The notes under the pieces were generated by a model that was not told where the DNA came from, did not search any database, and was given only the letters and a program-made list of their open reading frames with translations. Positions 54,484-63,757 of a stretch of 64,000 nucleotides of DNA are shown one piece after another (the stretch's first letter is position 1; each line of letters begins with the position of its first letter). The position numbers were made by a program, and so were the translations under genes. Location: positions 1 to 64,000 of the forward strand of contig NZ_CADEPL010000003.1 of assembly GCF_902829295.1 (NCBI RefSeq), in the 5' to 3' direction. This stretch comes from Vogesella oryzae (GTDB lineage Bacteria; Pseudomonadota; Gammaproteobacteria; Burkholderiales; Chromobacteriaceae).

Positions 54484-55587
54484 TCAGCGGGATGAGCGGC
54501 ACAAGCCAAGCACCCGCTCGGCAATGGCAAGGCAGGCGGTGAGACCGGGCGATTCGATGCCGTACAGGTTGATCAGCCCCGGCACGCCATGCACTGCGGC
54601 GCCCTGGATCACGAAGTCGGCATCCGGCTGGCCGGGGCCGGTGATCTTGGGGCGCACGCCGCTGTAGGTCGGTGCCAGTGCAGCATCCGGCAGTGCCGGC
54701 CACCAGCGGCGGATGCTGCTGTAGAAACGCTCGGCGCGCTGTGGGTCGACGCTGTAATCGACGCCATCTATCCATTCCACGTCCGGGCCGAAGCGCGCCT
54801 GGCCGCCCAGGTCCAGCGTCAGGTGGGTGCCCAACCCGCCGGCTTCCGGCAGCGGGTAGATCAGTTGCGAGAACGGGCTCTTGCCGCCGAGAGCGAAGTA
54901 GACGCCGCGCGCGTAGTGCGCTTGCGGCACGGTTTCACGTGGAACGCCGTGAATCCTGCCGGCAACTGTGGGCGCCCACAGCCCGGCGGCGTTGATCACT
55001 TGCCGCGCCAGCACTTGGTAACCATCGGCCAGCGTCAGCACGATGCCGTCGGCGCTGACTGCGCCACCCACAATCGGCGACGCCAGCGCCAGCAGCGCGC
55101 CGGCATGTTCGGCATCGGCCAGCAGCGCCTGCATCAGCGCATGGCTGTCGACGATGCCGGTGGACGGCGACAGCAGCGCGGCATGGGCCTGCAGCGCCGG
55201 TTCGCGCTGGCGCAGCGCGGCGGCGTCCAGCCATTGCAGGTCGTGCACACCGTTGGCCGCCGCCTTGTCCTGCAGCGCGGCCAGGCGCGGGGCGTCGGCG
55301 TCGCTGACGGCCACCAGCAGTTTGCCGATGCGCTGGTGCGGGATGGCGCGTTCGGCGCAGTAGCGGTACAGCAGCTCCTTGCCGGCCACGCACAGCTGCG
55401 CTTTCAGGCTGCCGGCGGGGTAGTAGATGCCGGCGTGGATCACTTCGCTGTTGCGGCTGCTGGTGTGCTGGCCGATGTCCGCTTCCTGTTCCACGATCAT
55501 CACCTCGCGGCCGGCCTGCGCCAGCGCGCGGGCACAGGCCAGGCCGACCACACCGGCGCCGATCACCACGGTATCGAGTTTGTCCAT
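54484..55587 (-). CDS. FAD-dependent oxidoreductase, L-2-hydroxyglutarate dehydrogenase-like
   Basis: A 367-residue DAO-superfamily flavoprotein. FAD motif [31 protein letters not shown], then [27 protein letters not shown], typical of LhgO, and the C-terminal [13 protein letters not shown]...[23 protein letters not shown]. Start at 55587 after AAAGGAG. It is divergent from a TAXI TRAP transporter locus controlled by a DctB/D-like pair, so transporter and oxidase probably handle the same 2-hydroxy acid. Confidence 0.88.
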   Translation of the reverse strand: MDKLDTVVIGAGVVGLACARALAQAGREVMIVEQEADIGQHTSSRNSEVIHAGIYYPAGSLKAQLCVAGKELLYRYCAERAIPHQRIGKLLVAVSDADAPRLAALQDKAAANGVHDLQWLDAAALRQREPALQAHAALLSPSTGIVDSHALMQALLADAEHAGALLALASPIVGGAVSADGIVLTLADGYQVLARQVINAAGLWAPTVAGRIHGVPRETVPQAHYARGVYFALGGKSPFSQLIYPLPEAGGLGTHLTLDLGGQARFGPDVEWIDGVDYSVDPQRAERFYSSIRRWWPALPDAALAPTYSGVRPKITGPGQPDADFVIQGAAVHGVPGLINLYGIESPGLTACLAIAERVLGLCRSSR

Positions 55588-55654
55588 GTTGTTGTCTCCT
55601 TTGGCCGCTTTGTACTGCCGTAGCGGCGGCAGGTAAAGCCGGCTCGCGGGCGCT

Positions 55655-55700
55655 GTGCGGATGTCCGCACCGGCTGGCGGGCCGATTGCGGCCATCCGCA
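55655..55700. promoter_or_regulatory. two DctD-type upstream activator sites
   Basis: Site 1 (55655-55670) is GTGCGGA-TG-TCCGCAC, a perfect inverted repeat. Site 2 (55687-55700) is TGCGG-CCAT-CCGCA. Both resemble DctD binding sites and lie 85-125 bp before a sigma-54-like promoter and between two divergent genes. Confidence 0.7.
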
Positions 55701-55778
55701 CCAAAAGCCCGGTGGCACTGCGGTGTTTTGTGCGGCAAGCAATTGTTTTTATTGTGTTATCTGGAGCTGTGCGGCTGC

Positions 55779-55794
55779 TGGCACGCGTCCTGCT
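55779..55794 (+). promoter_or_regulatory. sigma-54-type promoter
   Basis: TGGCACGCGTCCTGCT matches the -24/-12 consensus TGGCACG-N4-TTGCT with a single mismatch (C for T at the start of the -12 element), 46 bp before the binding-protein start codon. Confidence 0.75.
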
Positions 55795-55839
55795 CTAGTT
55801 GTGTCGCTTTCTGCACATCACAACAAAGGAGAGAGGAAC

Positions 55840-56781
55840 ATGAAGAAGCAATTTGCCGCCTTGAGCCTGGCACTGGCGATCAGCCCGTTTGCCCACGGCG
55901 CGGAGTTCATCAACGTGCTGACCGGTGGCACCAGCGGGGTGTACTACCCGGTGGGGGTGGCGATGTCGCAGCTGTTTACCAAGGCCATGCCGGCCGCCAA
56001 GGTTTCGGTGCAGGCCACCAAGGCCTCGGCCGAAAACCTCAACTTGCTGCAGGCCGGCCGTGGCGAGCTGGGCTTTACGCTGGCCGATGCCGCCGCCGAT
56101 GCCTGGAAAGGCGAGGCCGAGGCCGGCTTTGCCCAGCCGCTGAAGAAGCTGCGCGCCGTGGCCGCCATCTATCCCAACTACATCCAGATCGTCGCCAGCA
56201 GCGAGTCCGGCATCAAGACGCTGGCCGACCTGAAAGGCAAGCGTATTTCGGTGGGGGCACCCAAGTCCGGTACCGAGCTGAACGCGCGCGCCATCCTCAA
56301 GGCCGCCGGCCTGAGCTACAAGGATTTTGCCAAGGTGGAATTCCTGTCGTTCGGCGAATCGGTGGAGCTGATGAAGAACCGCCAGCTGGATGCCACGCTG
56401 CAATCATCCGGACTGGGCGTCGCCTCGATCCGCGACCTGTCTAGTGCACTGAAGGTGACCTTTGTGCCGGTTACCCCCGATATCGTCGCCAGGATCGGCG
56501 ATCCGGCCTACCAGGCCACCAAGATTCCGGCCAAGACCTATGACGATCTGCCGGCCGACCTGCCCACCGTGGCAATCAGCAATCTGCTGGTGACCAACGA
56601 CAAGGTGCCGAATGACACCGTGTACATGATGACCAAGCAGCTGTTCACCAACCTGCCGGTACTGGCCAACGCCCATGCCGCCATCAAGGCCTTCAACCCG
56701 GCCAACGCGCTGAAGGGTCTGCCGATGCCGTTGCATCCGGGTGCGGAGAAGTACTACCGCGAAATCGGCTTGCTGAAGTAA
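55840..56781 (+). CDS. TAXI family TRAP transporter substrate-binding protein
   Basis: A 313-residue periplasmic binding protein with signal peptide MKKQFAALSLALAISPFAHGA. TGGTSGVYYPVGVAMSQLFTKAMP is the TAXI signature; GELGFTLADAAADAWKGE, LKGKRISVGAPKSGTELNARAIL and DVAT-like LQSSGLGVASIRDL follow. It hands its ligand to the fused permease encoded next. Ligand could be a C4/C5 dicarboxylate or 2-hydroxyglutarate, judged from neighbours only. RBS AAGGAGAG. Confidence 0.95.
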   Translation: MKKQFAALSLALAISPFAHGAEFINVLTGGTSGVYYPVGVAMSQLFTKAMPAAKVSVQATKASAENLNLLQAGRGELGFTLADAAADAWKGEAEAGFAQPLKKLRAVAAIYPNYIQIVASSESGIKTLADLKGKRISVGAPKSGTELNARAILKAAGLSYKDFAKVEFLSFGESVELMKNRQLDATLQSSGLGVASIRDLSSALKVTFVPVTPDIVARIGDPAYQATKIPAKTYDDLPADLPTVAISNLLVTNDKVPNDTVYMMTKQLFTNLPVLANAHAAIKAFNPANALKGLPMPLHPGAEKYYREIGLLK

Positions 56782-56890
56782 GCCTAACGAGTTGGCCGCA
56801 TGGCGGCGCTGCACTGCTACGACAGGGGTGCCGTAACCGCTTGCATGCCGTCATGTGGCCGGCACGACACGCCATTTGCAGGAGTTGGTC

Positions 56891-58915
56891 ATGAGCGATT
56901 CACAACACGGCGGCAGCCTGCCACGCAGCGTGCTGCTGGCGGCCTTGCTGTTCTCGGTATTCCAGATTGTCACCGCGGCATTCAGCCCCTTGTCCAGCAG
57001 CGTGGTCCGCGCGCTGCACGTGGGCTTTCTGCTGCTGCTGGTTTTCCAGCTATACGATGTACGCGGCCGGCGCGGTAGCGGCGGCTGGTCAGGCTATCTG
57101 CTGGCCGCCGCCGGCTTCGGGCTGGCGTTCTACCACTGGGTGTTCGAAGGCGCGCTGATCCAGCGCGCCGGCGAGATGACCACCCTCGACATGGGCATCG
57201 GCATCGCCACGCTGCTGCTGGTGTTCGAGGCCGCGCGCCGGGTGATGGGGGTGGCGCTGCCCGTCATCTGCCTGCTGTTCTTCGGCTATGCCACCTTCGG
57301 CGAATACCTGCCGGGCGAGCTGGCGCACCGCGGCTTCGGCTTCGACCAGATTATCGGCCAGCTGGCGTTCGGCACCGAGGGCATCTACGGCACGCCGACC
57401 TATGTCTCCTCCGGCTACATCTTCCTGTTCATCCTGTTCGGCGCCTTTCTGGAACAGGCCGGCATGATCCGGCTGTTCAACGACTTCGCGCTGGGCACCG
57501 TCGGCCATACCCGCGGCGGGCCGGCCAAGGTGGCGGTGATCTCCTCCGGGCTGATGGGCACCATCAACGGCTCCGGCGTGGCCAACGTGGTCACCACCGG
57601 CCAGTTCACCATCCCGCTGATGAAGAAGTTCGGCTACAAGGCCGACTTTGCCGGCGCGGTGGAGGCCACCAGCTCGATGGGCGGCCAGATCATGCCGCCG
57701 GTGATGGGCGCGGTGGCGTTCATCATGGCGGAAACCATCAACGTGCCGTATGTGGAAATCTGCAAGGCGGCACTGGTGCCGGCGGTGCTGTATTTCTTCA
57801 CTGTGTTCTGGATGGTGCATCTGGAAGCCGGCCGTGCCGGCCTACTGGGGCTGAAGAAGAGCGACTGCCCGGACCCGTGGCGGGCGCTGAAAGAGCAGTG
57901 GTATCTGCTGCTGCCGCTGGCGGGGCTGGTGTACCTGCTGTTTGCCGGCTTCACGCCGCTGTTCTCCGGCATGATGGGGCTGGTGCTGACGGTGATCCTG
58001 ATCTTCGGCTCGGCGCTGGCGCTGCGCATCCGCGGTACCGCGCTGCGCGTGCTGTTCTGGCTGGGGCTGGGGCTGGTCACCGCGGGCTTTGCCAAGGGCG
58101 GCATCGTGGTGCCGATGGCGCTGATCGCGCTGCTGGCCGGCGTGCTGCTGCTGGTGCGTGAAGGCCGTCCGGTACTGAAAACCGCCTACACCGCGCTGAT
58201 CGACGGCGCCATGCACGCGCTGCCGGTGGGGATAGCCTGCGCGCTGGTAGGGGTGATCATCGGCAGCATCACGCTGACCGGCGTGGCCACCACCTTTGCC
58301 GGCTACGTGGTGCAGCTGGGCAGCCACAGCCTGTTCCTGTCGCTGGTGCTGACCATGCTCACCTGCCTGGTGCTGGGCATGGGCATTCCCACCATTCCCA
58401 ACTACATCATCACCAGCGCCATCGCCGCGCCGGCGTTGCTGGATCTGGGTGTGCCGCTGATCGTGTCGCACATGTTCGTGTTCTACTTCGGCATCATGGC
58501 CGACCTGACGCCGCCGGTGGCGCTGGCCGCCTTTGCCGCCGCGCCGATCGCGCGCGAATCCGGGTTGAAGATCGGCATCCGCGCGATGCAGATCGCCATC
58601 GCCGGCTTCATCGTGCCGTATATGGCGGTGTATGCGCCGGCGCTGATGTGGCAGTTCAATGGCGAGGCGGACTGGTTGGCCGCCGCGTTTGCCTTCGGCA
58701 AGGCGCTGCTGGCGGTCAGCCTGTGGGGCGTGGTTACCATCGGCTTCTGGCAGCGCAAGCTGCTGCTGGCCGAGCGGGTACTGGCGTTTGTCGCCGCCTG
58801 CCTGCTGGTGGTGGCGGTGCCGTTTACCGACGAGCTGGGCCTGGCCGGCGCCGCGGCATTTGCCGGCTGGCATCTGTACCGCCACCGTCGCCAGCCGGCG
58901 ATGCAGGGGGTCTGA
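56891..58915 (+). CDS. TRAP transporter fused permease (4TM-12TM)
   Basis: A 674-residue membrane protein joining the small (DctQ-like) and large (DctM-like) TRAP subunits, as is usual for TAXI systems. The DctM part has SSGYIFLFILFGAFLEQAGM, SGLMGTINGSGVANVVTTGQFTIPLMKKFGY, EATSSMGGQIMPPVMGA and GMGIPTIPNYIITSAIAAPAL. Drives Na+-coupled uptake with the binding protein. It follows that gene by 109 bp and overlaps the DUF1850 gene start. Confidence 0.96.
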   Translation: MSDSQHGGSLPRSVLLAALLFSVFQIVTAAFSPLSSSVVRALHVGFLLLLVFQLYDVRGRRGSGGWSGYLLAAAGFGLAFYHWVFEGALIQRAGEMTTLDMGIGIATLLLVFEAARRVMGVALPVICLLFFGYATFGEYLPGELAHRGFGFDQIIGQLAFGTEGIYGTPTYVSSGYIFLFILFGAFLEQAGMIRLFNDFALGTVGHTRGGPAKVAVISSGLMGTINGSGVANVVTTGQFTIPLMKKFGYKADFAGAVEATSSMGGQIMPPVMGAVAFIMAETINVPYVEICKAALVPAVLYFFTVFWMVHLEAGRAGLLGLKKSDCPDPWRALKEQWYLLLPLAGLVYLLFAGFTPLFSGMMGLVLTVILIFGSALALRIRGTALRVLFWLGLGLVTAGFAKGGIVVPMALIALLAGVLLLVREGRPVLKTAYTALIDGAMHALPVGIACALVGVIIGSITLTGVATTFAGYVVQLGSHSLFLSLVLTMLTCLVLGMGIPTIPNYIITSAIAAPALLDLGVPLIVSHMFVFYFGIMADLTPPVALAAFAAAPIARESGLKIGIRAMQIAIAGFIVPYMAVYAPALMWQFNGEADWLAAAFAFGKALLAVSLWGVVTIGFWQRKLLLAERVLAFVAACLLVVAVPFTDELGLAGAAAFAGWHLYRHRRQPAMQGV

Positions 58916-59277
58916 TGGCAGTGTGCCTTGCTACCGCTACTGCCAGCGTCAAGCTGGCGGTAGCCGGTTTTGCGCTGGTGTGGACCCACTCCATCGAGAA
59001 GATCGACTGGCAGGAGAACTGGCAGGTGACCGCCGGTGGCCTGGCGCTGGTTTCCGCTACCGTGCGCGGTAGCGGGGCCGGCATGGAGGTGCCGGACGGC
59101 GCGGTGTGGCACGACGGCGCATGGACCTACCGGCAGCAGCTACTGGTACCGGCACTGCGGCTGACACGCAGCCCGTATGTGCCGGACTACCGGCTATGCC
59201 TGCCGGGCGAGCCGTGCCGGCCCTTGTCGCAGTGGATTGCGCCCGACGATACTGTGACCACCGTAAGCCCCTGCTGA
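58915..59277 (+). CDS. DUF1850 protein
   Basis: A 120-residue secreted or anchored protein: signal-like N-terminus, then AGFALVWTHSIEKIDWQENWQVTAGGLALVSATVRGSGAGMEVPDGA, the DUF1850 signature. The family is nearly always encoded beside TAXI TRAP permeases, as here (stop/start overlap TGATG). Its role in transport is unknown. Confidence 0.9.
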   Translation: MAVCLATATASVKLAVAGFALVWTHSIEKIDWQENWQVTAGGLALVSATVRGSGAGMEVPDGAVWHDGAWTYRQQLLVPALRLTRSPYVPDYRLCLPGEPCRPLSQWIAPDDTVTTVSPC

Positions 59278-59287
59278 GGAATCCCGC

Positions 59288-61072
59288 TTGTCCGCCCCTG
59301 CCGCCGCCGTGCCATCCCGCTTCTTTGCCCGTGTGCTGGTCGCCAGCTTTGCCATCGTGGTGGTGGCGTTGCTGGCCGGCCGCGCCAGCTGGCATAGCGC
59401 CGAGGGCGAGTTGCGCGAAGTGCTGTCGCAGCGGCTGGCGCTGTATGCCACGGCGCTGGATGCCGAGCTGTCGCGTTTCGAGGCGCTGCCCTACGTGGTG
59501 TCGCGCCATCCGGAAGTCGCGCGGCTGCTGCAGGATGCGGCCAACCCGGCGCGGGTAAACGCCATCAACCACTACCTGGCGGAAGTGAATGCCGAAGCCG
59601 GCACCGCCCAGGTGTTCCTGCTCGACCGCCACGGCACCGTGCTGGCCAGCAGCAACTGGAATAACAGCGAAAGCCTGGTCGGCAAGAATTACGCCTTCCG
59701 GCCGTATTTCCGCGGCGCCATGCGCGGCGAGACCGGACGCTTTTTCGGCGTCGGCGCCACCACGCGCATTCCCGGCATGTTCATCTCGCGCCCGGTGCTG
59801 GTCGATGGCCAGGTGCAGGGTGCGGTCGCCACCAAGATCGACCTGGCGCCGCTGGAGGCGGCCTGGGCGCGCAGCGACGAAAAAGTGCTGGTGGTGGATG
59901 CGCACGGCGTGGTGACGCTGGCCGCCAGCAGCCCGTGGAAGTTCGCCACCCTGGCGCCGCTGTCGCCGGCAGTGCGCGAGCGGCTGGCCGCCACGCGGCA
60001 GTACTACACCTCGCGGCTGCTGCCGCTGCCGTTTGTGTGGCATGGCGAGGAGCAGGTCAGCGTCGGCCGCCAGGACTACCTGGCCGTCAGCCGCAACGTT
60101 GGCCGCATCAACTGGCGCATGCTGCTGCTGGGCGATGTGCAGCAGGCGCGCGCGCAGGCCTGGCTCACCGGCGCGGTGACCGGTCTCGGCCTGCTGGCGC
60201 TGACCATGGTGGCGCTGTATGCCAGCCTGCGGCTCAAGCGTGTGCGCGAGCGGCTGGCCGAGCAGCTGCGGCTGGAGCGCACCGTGGCCGAGCGCACCGC
60301 CGAACTGGCCACCGCCAACCTGCGGTTGCAGGACGAAGTCAGCGGTCACCAGCAGACCGAGCAGGCGCTGCGCGAAACCCAGGCCGAGCTGATCCGCACC
60401 GGCAAGCTGGCGGCGCTGGGGCGCATGGCGACCGGCATCGCCCACGAGCTGAACCAGCCGCTGGCGGCGCTGCGCAGCTTTGCCGACAACACCCGGTTGT
60501 ATCTGGCGCGCGGCCGGCTGGCCGAGGTCGATGGCAATCTGGCGCGCATCGTGCGCGAGACCGACAAGCTGGCGGCGATGACTGCCGAACTCAAGCTGTT
60601 TGCCACCCGCCGTCCGGTGCGCGGCCATTGCCAGCTGGCCAGCCTGCGCCCGGCGCTGGAAGCCATGCTGGCCGATCGCGGCGTGCAGTGCCACTGGCGG
60701 CACGACGCCGACGCCAGTCTGCCGCTGGATCCGCTGGCGGCCGAGCAACTGCTGGGCAACCTGCTGCGCAATGCCGCCGATGCGCTGGCCGAGCAGCCGC
60801 AGCGCGACATCACCATCCGCCTGCAGCAACAAGCGCAAAGCGTGCTGCTGCAGGTCGAGGACAATGGCCCGGGCCTGCCGGCGGACAATCCGCAGCGGGT
60901 GCTGGAACCGTTCTATTCCACCAAGCGTTTCGGTCACGGCCTGGGGCTGGGGCTGGCCATCGTCGCCGGTATCGTGCGCGATGCCGGTGGCGAAATCGCC
61001 ACGGCCAACCTGCCGCAGGGCGGCGCCAGCTTTACCCTGCGCCTGCCGCTGAGCGATAGTGCCGCCTCATGA
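59288..61072 (+). CDS. dctB: DctB-like sensor histidine kinase
   Basis: A 594-residue kinase starting at TTG 59288 (AGGA upstream). One helix (VLVASFAIVVVALLAG), a double-Cache periplasmic sensor (~35-280, with NWNNSESLVGKNYAFRPYFRGAMRG and GVGATTRIPGMFISRPV, the C4-dicarboxylate-sensor pattern), a second helix near 300, a coiled coil, HisKA H in ATGIAHELNQPLAALRSFADN near 390, and ATPase boxes LRNAADAL, VEDNGPGLP and GLGLGLAIV. It overlaps its regulator by 4 bp and should sense the transported acid. Confidence 0.93.
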   Translation: MSAPAAAVPSRFFARVLVASFAIVVVALLAGRASWHSAEGELREVLSQRLALYATALDAELSRFEALPYVVSRHPEVARLLQDAANPARVNAINHYLAEVNAEAGTAQVFLLDRHGTVLASSNWNNSESLVGKNYAFRPYFRGAMRGETGRFFGVGATTRIPGMFISRPVLVDGQVQGAVATKIDLAPLEAAWARSDEKVLVVDAHGVVTLAASSPWKFATLAPLSPAVRERLAATRQYYTSRLLPLPFVWHGEEQVSVGRQDYLAVSRNVGRINWRMLLLGDVQQARAQAWLTGAVTGLGLLALTMVALYASLRLKRVRERLAEQLRLERTVAERTAELATANLRLQDEVSGHQQTEQALRETQAELIRTGKLAALGRMATGIAHELNQPLAALRSFADNTRLYLARGRLAEVDGNLARIVRETDKLAAMTAELKLFATRRPVRGHCQLASLRPALEAMLADRGVQCHWRHDADASLPLDPLAAEQLLGNLLRNAADALAEQPQRDITIRLQQQAQSVLLQVEDNGPGLPADNPQRVLEPFYSTKRFGHGLGLGLAIVAGIVRDAGGEIATANLPQGGASFTLRLPLSDSAAS

Positions 61073-62388
61073 CACCTTATATTCTGCTGGTCGAAGACGA
61101 CTCCTCGGTGCGCGAAGCCTGTGTCCAGACCCTGGAACTGGCCGACCATCACGTGCTGGCCTGTGACAGTGCCGAAGCCGCGCTGTCGGCGTTTGCGGCC
61201 AACCCTGGCTGCGTGGTGATCAGCGATGTGCGCTTGCCGGGCATGGATGGCCTGCAGCTGTTCGCCGCCTTGCGCCGCCAGGACGGCGAGCTGCCGGTCA
61301 CGCTGGTGACCGGCCACGGCGACGTGGGCATGGCGGTACAGGCGATGCGCGACGGCGCCTGGGACTTCATTGAGAAACCGTGGCAGCGCGAACGGCTGCT
61401 GGATGCGGTTGGCCGCGCACTGGCGCAGCGCCGGCTGCAACTGGAGAACCGCCGCCTGCGCGCGCAACTGTCGGGGGAAGGCATCGACAGCCTGCTGCTG
61501 GGCGATTCGCCGGCGCTGCGTGCCTTCAAGACCCGGCTGGCGACGGTCGGCGCCACCGACGCCGACGTGCTGGTGCTGGGTGAAACCGGCAGCGGCAAGG
61601 AGCTGGTGGCGCGCGCGCTGCATCAGGTCGGGCCGCATGCCGGCGGCGAGTTCGTCGCCATCAACTGTGCCGCGCTGCCGGAAACGGTGTTCGAGAGCGA
61701 GATGTTCGGCGCCGAGCCCGGGGCCTACACCGGCGCCAGCAAGCGGCGCATCGGCAAGATCGAGCACGCCGACGGCGGCACGCTGTTCCTCGACGAAATC
61801 GAAGGCATGCCGCTGGCGCTGCAGGCCAAGCTGTTGCGGGTGCTGGAAACCCGCAGCGTGGAGCGGTTGGGCAGCAACCGCGCGCAGCCGGTGAACTGCC
61901 GCGTGGTGGCCGCCACCAAGCTCGACCTCAAGGCGGAAAGCGCCGCCGGCCGCTTCCGTGCCGACCTGTATTACCGGCTGAACGTGGTGACGCTGCGCTT
62001 GCCGCCGCTGCGCGAACGCGCCGAGGACATTCCGCTGCTGTTCAGCCATTTCGCCCGCCGGGCGGCGGAGCGCTTCGGCTGCCCGTTGCCGGCGCTGTCG
62101 GCGGCCAACCTGGCCGCGTTGATGGCGGCGCCGTGGCCCGGCAATGTGCGCGAGCTGGCGCACGCTGCCGAGCGCTGGGTGCTGGGACTGGAAGAGGAGC
62201 CGCCGGCGGCGGCCGCCAGCCTGCCGCAGCAGCTGGAGCAGTTCGAGGCGCGCGCCATCGCGGCGGCGCTGCAGGCGGTGGAGGGCGATGTCGGCGAGGC
62301 GGCGGCGCAGCTGGGCATCGCCCGCAAGACGCTGTACGACAAGCTCAGCCGCTACGGCATCCAGCCGGCGCTGTATCGCGGCGGCTGA
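61069..62388 (+). CDS. dctD: DctD-like sigma-54 response regulator
   Basis: A 439-residue activator. Receiver domain 1-120 with D in VVISDVRLPGMDG near 54; AAA+ domain with Walker A GETGSGKE, GAYTGA (the GAFTGA loop with Tyr for Phe), Walker B GGTLFLDEIEGMPL and arginine-finger RFRADLYYRLNVV; Fis-type DNA-binding end GIARKTLYDKLSRYGI. It should bind the inverted repeats at 55655-55700 and activate the sigma-54 promoter at 55779. Confidence 0.95.
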   Translation: MTPYILLVEDDSSVREACVQTLELADHHVLACDSAEAALSAFAANPGCVVISDVRLPGMDGLQLFAALRRQDGELPVTLVTGHGDVGMAVQAMRDGAWDFIEKPWQRERLLDAVGRALAQRRLQLENRRLRAQLSGEGIDSLLLGDSPALRAFKTRLATVGATDADVLVLGETGSGKELVARALHQVGPHAGGEFVAINCAALPETVFESEMFGAEPGAYTGASKRRIGKIEHADGGTLFLDEIEGMPLALQAKLLRVLETRSVERLGSNRAQPVNCRVVAATKLDLKAESAAGRFRADLYYRLNVVTLRLPPLRERAEDIPLLFSHFARRAAERFGCPLPALSAANLAALMAAPWPGNVRELAHAAERWVLGLEEEPPAAAASLPQQLEQFEARAIAAALQAVEGDVGEAAAQLGIARKTLYDKLSRYGIQPALYRGG

Positions 62389-62406
62389 AGCCGCGCCGCA
62401 AACAAC

Positions 62407-62445
62407 AAGGTTGGCCGCATGGGGGAACATGCGGCCAACCTTTTT
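62407..62445. terminator. bidirectional terminator built from the GCGGCCAAC motif
   Basis: AAGGTTGGCCGCAT (62407-62420) pairs perfectly with ATGCGGCCAACCTT (62429-62442) over an 8-base loop, followed by a five-T run. It lies between convergent dctD and the Fsr-like gene. Confidence 0.92.
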
Positions 62446-62467
62446 CATTGCTGCCGGCAAGCCGCTA

Positions 62468-63664
62468 TCAGCGCTTGCGCAGCTCCGGCAGCAGCGCGGC
62501 GACGATGCCGGCCAGCGGGATCCACGCGCACCACTGGTACACCGTCTGCAGCCCGACGTGGTCGGCCAGCTGGCCGATCAGCGCGGCGCCGAGGCCGGCG
62601 ACGCCGAAGGCGAGGCCGAAGAACAGGCCGGAGATCATGCCCACCCGCTGCGGCAGCAGCTCCTGCGCATACACCAGGATGGCGGAGAACGCCGACGACA
62701 GGATCAGCCCGATCAGCACCACCAGCGCCAGCGTGGCGTGCAGGCCTACATAAGGCAGCGCCAGCGCGAACGGCGCACTGCCGAAAATCGAGAACCAGAT
62801 CACGCGGCGACGGCCGATGCGGTCGCCCAGCGGCCCGCCCAATATCGTGCCGCTGGCCACCGCCAGCAGGAAGGCGAACAGGTACAGCTGCGCATCGGCA
62901 GTGGACACGGCGAAGCGCTCGATCAGGTAGAAGGTGAAGTAGCTGTGCAGGCAGGCCATATAGGTGTACTTGGTCACCACCAGCGCCATCAGCACCGCCA
63001 GCGTGTGGCGGGTCTGCCGCGGCGACAGCGGGTTGGCCGCCGGCGGCGCGGCGCGGCGGGCGGCATGGCCCAGCTCGGCCTGATACCAGTTACCGACCTG
63101 CCACAGCACCAGCATCGCCAGCAGGGTCAGGCTGCCGAACCACGCCACGCTGTGCTGGCCGTTGGGCAGGATGATCAGCATCGCCAGCAGCGGACCGGCG
63201 GCGGTGCCGCCATTGCCGCCGACCTGGAACAGCGACTGCGCCAGGCCCTTGTGCCCGGCAGCGGCGAGGCGCACCACGCGCGACGATTCCGGATGGAAGA
63301 TCGACGAGCCGGTGCCGACCAGCGCTGCGGCCAGCAACAGCCAGCCGAATTGCGTCGCCTGCGACAGCAGCAACAGGCCGCACAGGGTGCTGGCCATGCC
63401 CAGCACCAGCGCGCGTGGCTGCGGTTTGCGGTCGGTCACGATGCCGACCAGCGGCTGCAGCAGCGAGGCGGTGCACTGGTAGGTGAGGGTCATCAGCCCG
63501 ATCTGGGCAAAGCTCAGCGCGTAGTTGCCTTTCAGCAGCGGGTAGATGGCGAGAATCAGCGACTGCATCAGGTCATTGAGAAAATGCGCGACGCTGACGG
63601 CGCCGATCACCCGCCAGCGCGGGCTGCTGGCCGGCGTGGCAGGGGCGGACAGGGTGGCTTGCAT
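62468..63664 (-). CDS. fsr: Fsr-like MFS exporter
   Basis: A 398-residue MFS protein resembling the fosmidomycin-resistance exporter. VIGAVSVAHFLNDLMQSLILAIYPLLKGNYALSFAQIGLMTLTYQCTASLLQPLVG is the family opening; ALVGTGSSIFHPESSRVVRLAAAGHKGLAQSLFQVGGNGGTAAGPLLA is diagnostic. Twelve helices. Divergent from an AraC-type regulator that may control it. Confidence 0.9.
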   Translation of the reverse strand: MQATLSAPATPASSPRWRVIGAVSVAHFLNDLMQSLILAIYPLLKGNYALSFAQIGLMTLTYQCTASLLQPLVGIVTDRKPQPRALVLGMASTLCGLLLLSQATQFGWLLLAAALVGTGSSIFHPESSRVVRLAAAGHKGLAQSLFQVGGNGGTAAGPLLAMLIILPNGQHSVAWFGSLTLLAMLVLWQVGNWYQAELGHAARRAAPPAANPLSPRQTRHTLAVLMALVVTKYTYMACLHSYFTFYLIERFAVSTADAQLYLFAFLLAVASGTILGGPLGDRIGRRRVIWFSIFGSAPFALALPYVGLHATLALVVLIGLILSSAFSAILVYAQELLPQRVGMISGLFFGLAFGVAGLGAALIGQLADHVGLQTVYQWCAWIPLAGIVAALLPELRKR

Positions 63665-63757
63665 GGAGCGCTCCTTGTGGGTGGTGGTAGCCGCATCCTA
63701 GAATGTTGGCATCTGCCAGTCTCACGCGCACATGGCAGCAACTATCGAGAAAACGGC

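Noticed and set aside
55700-55740. A second TGGCAC near 55713 as an alternative sigma-54 promoter
   Set aside because: The base pattern at the -12 position (TGTTT) is a poor match compared with the site at 55779.
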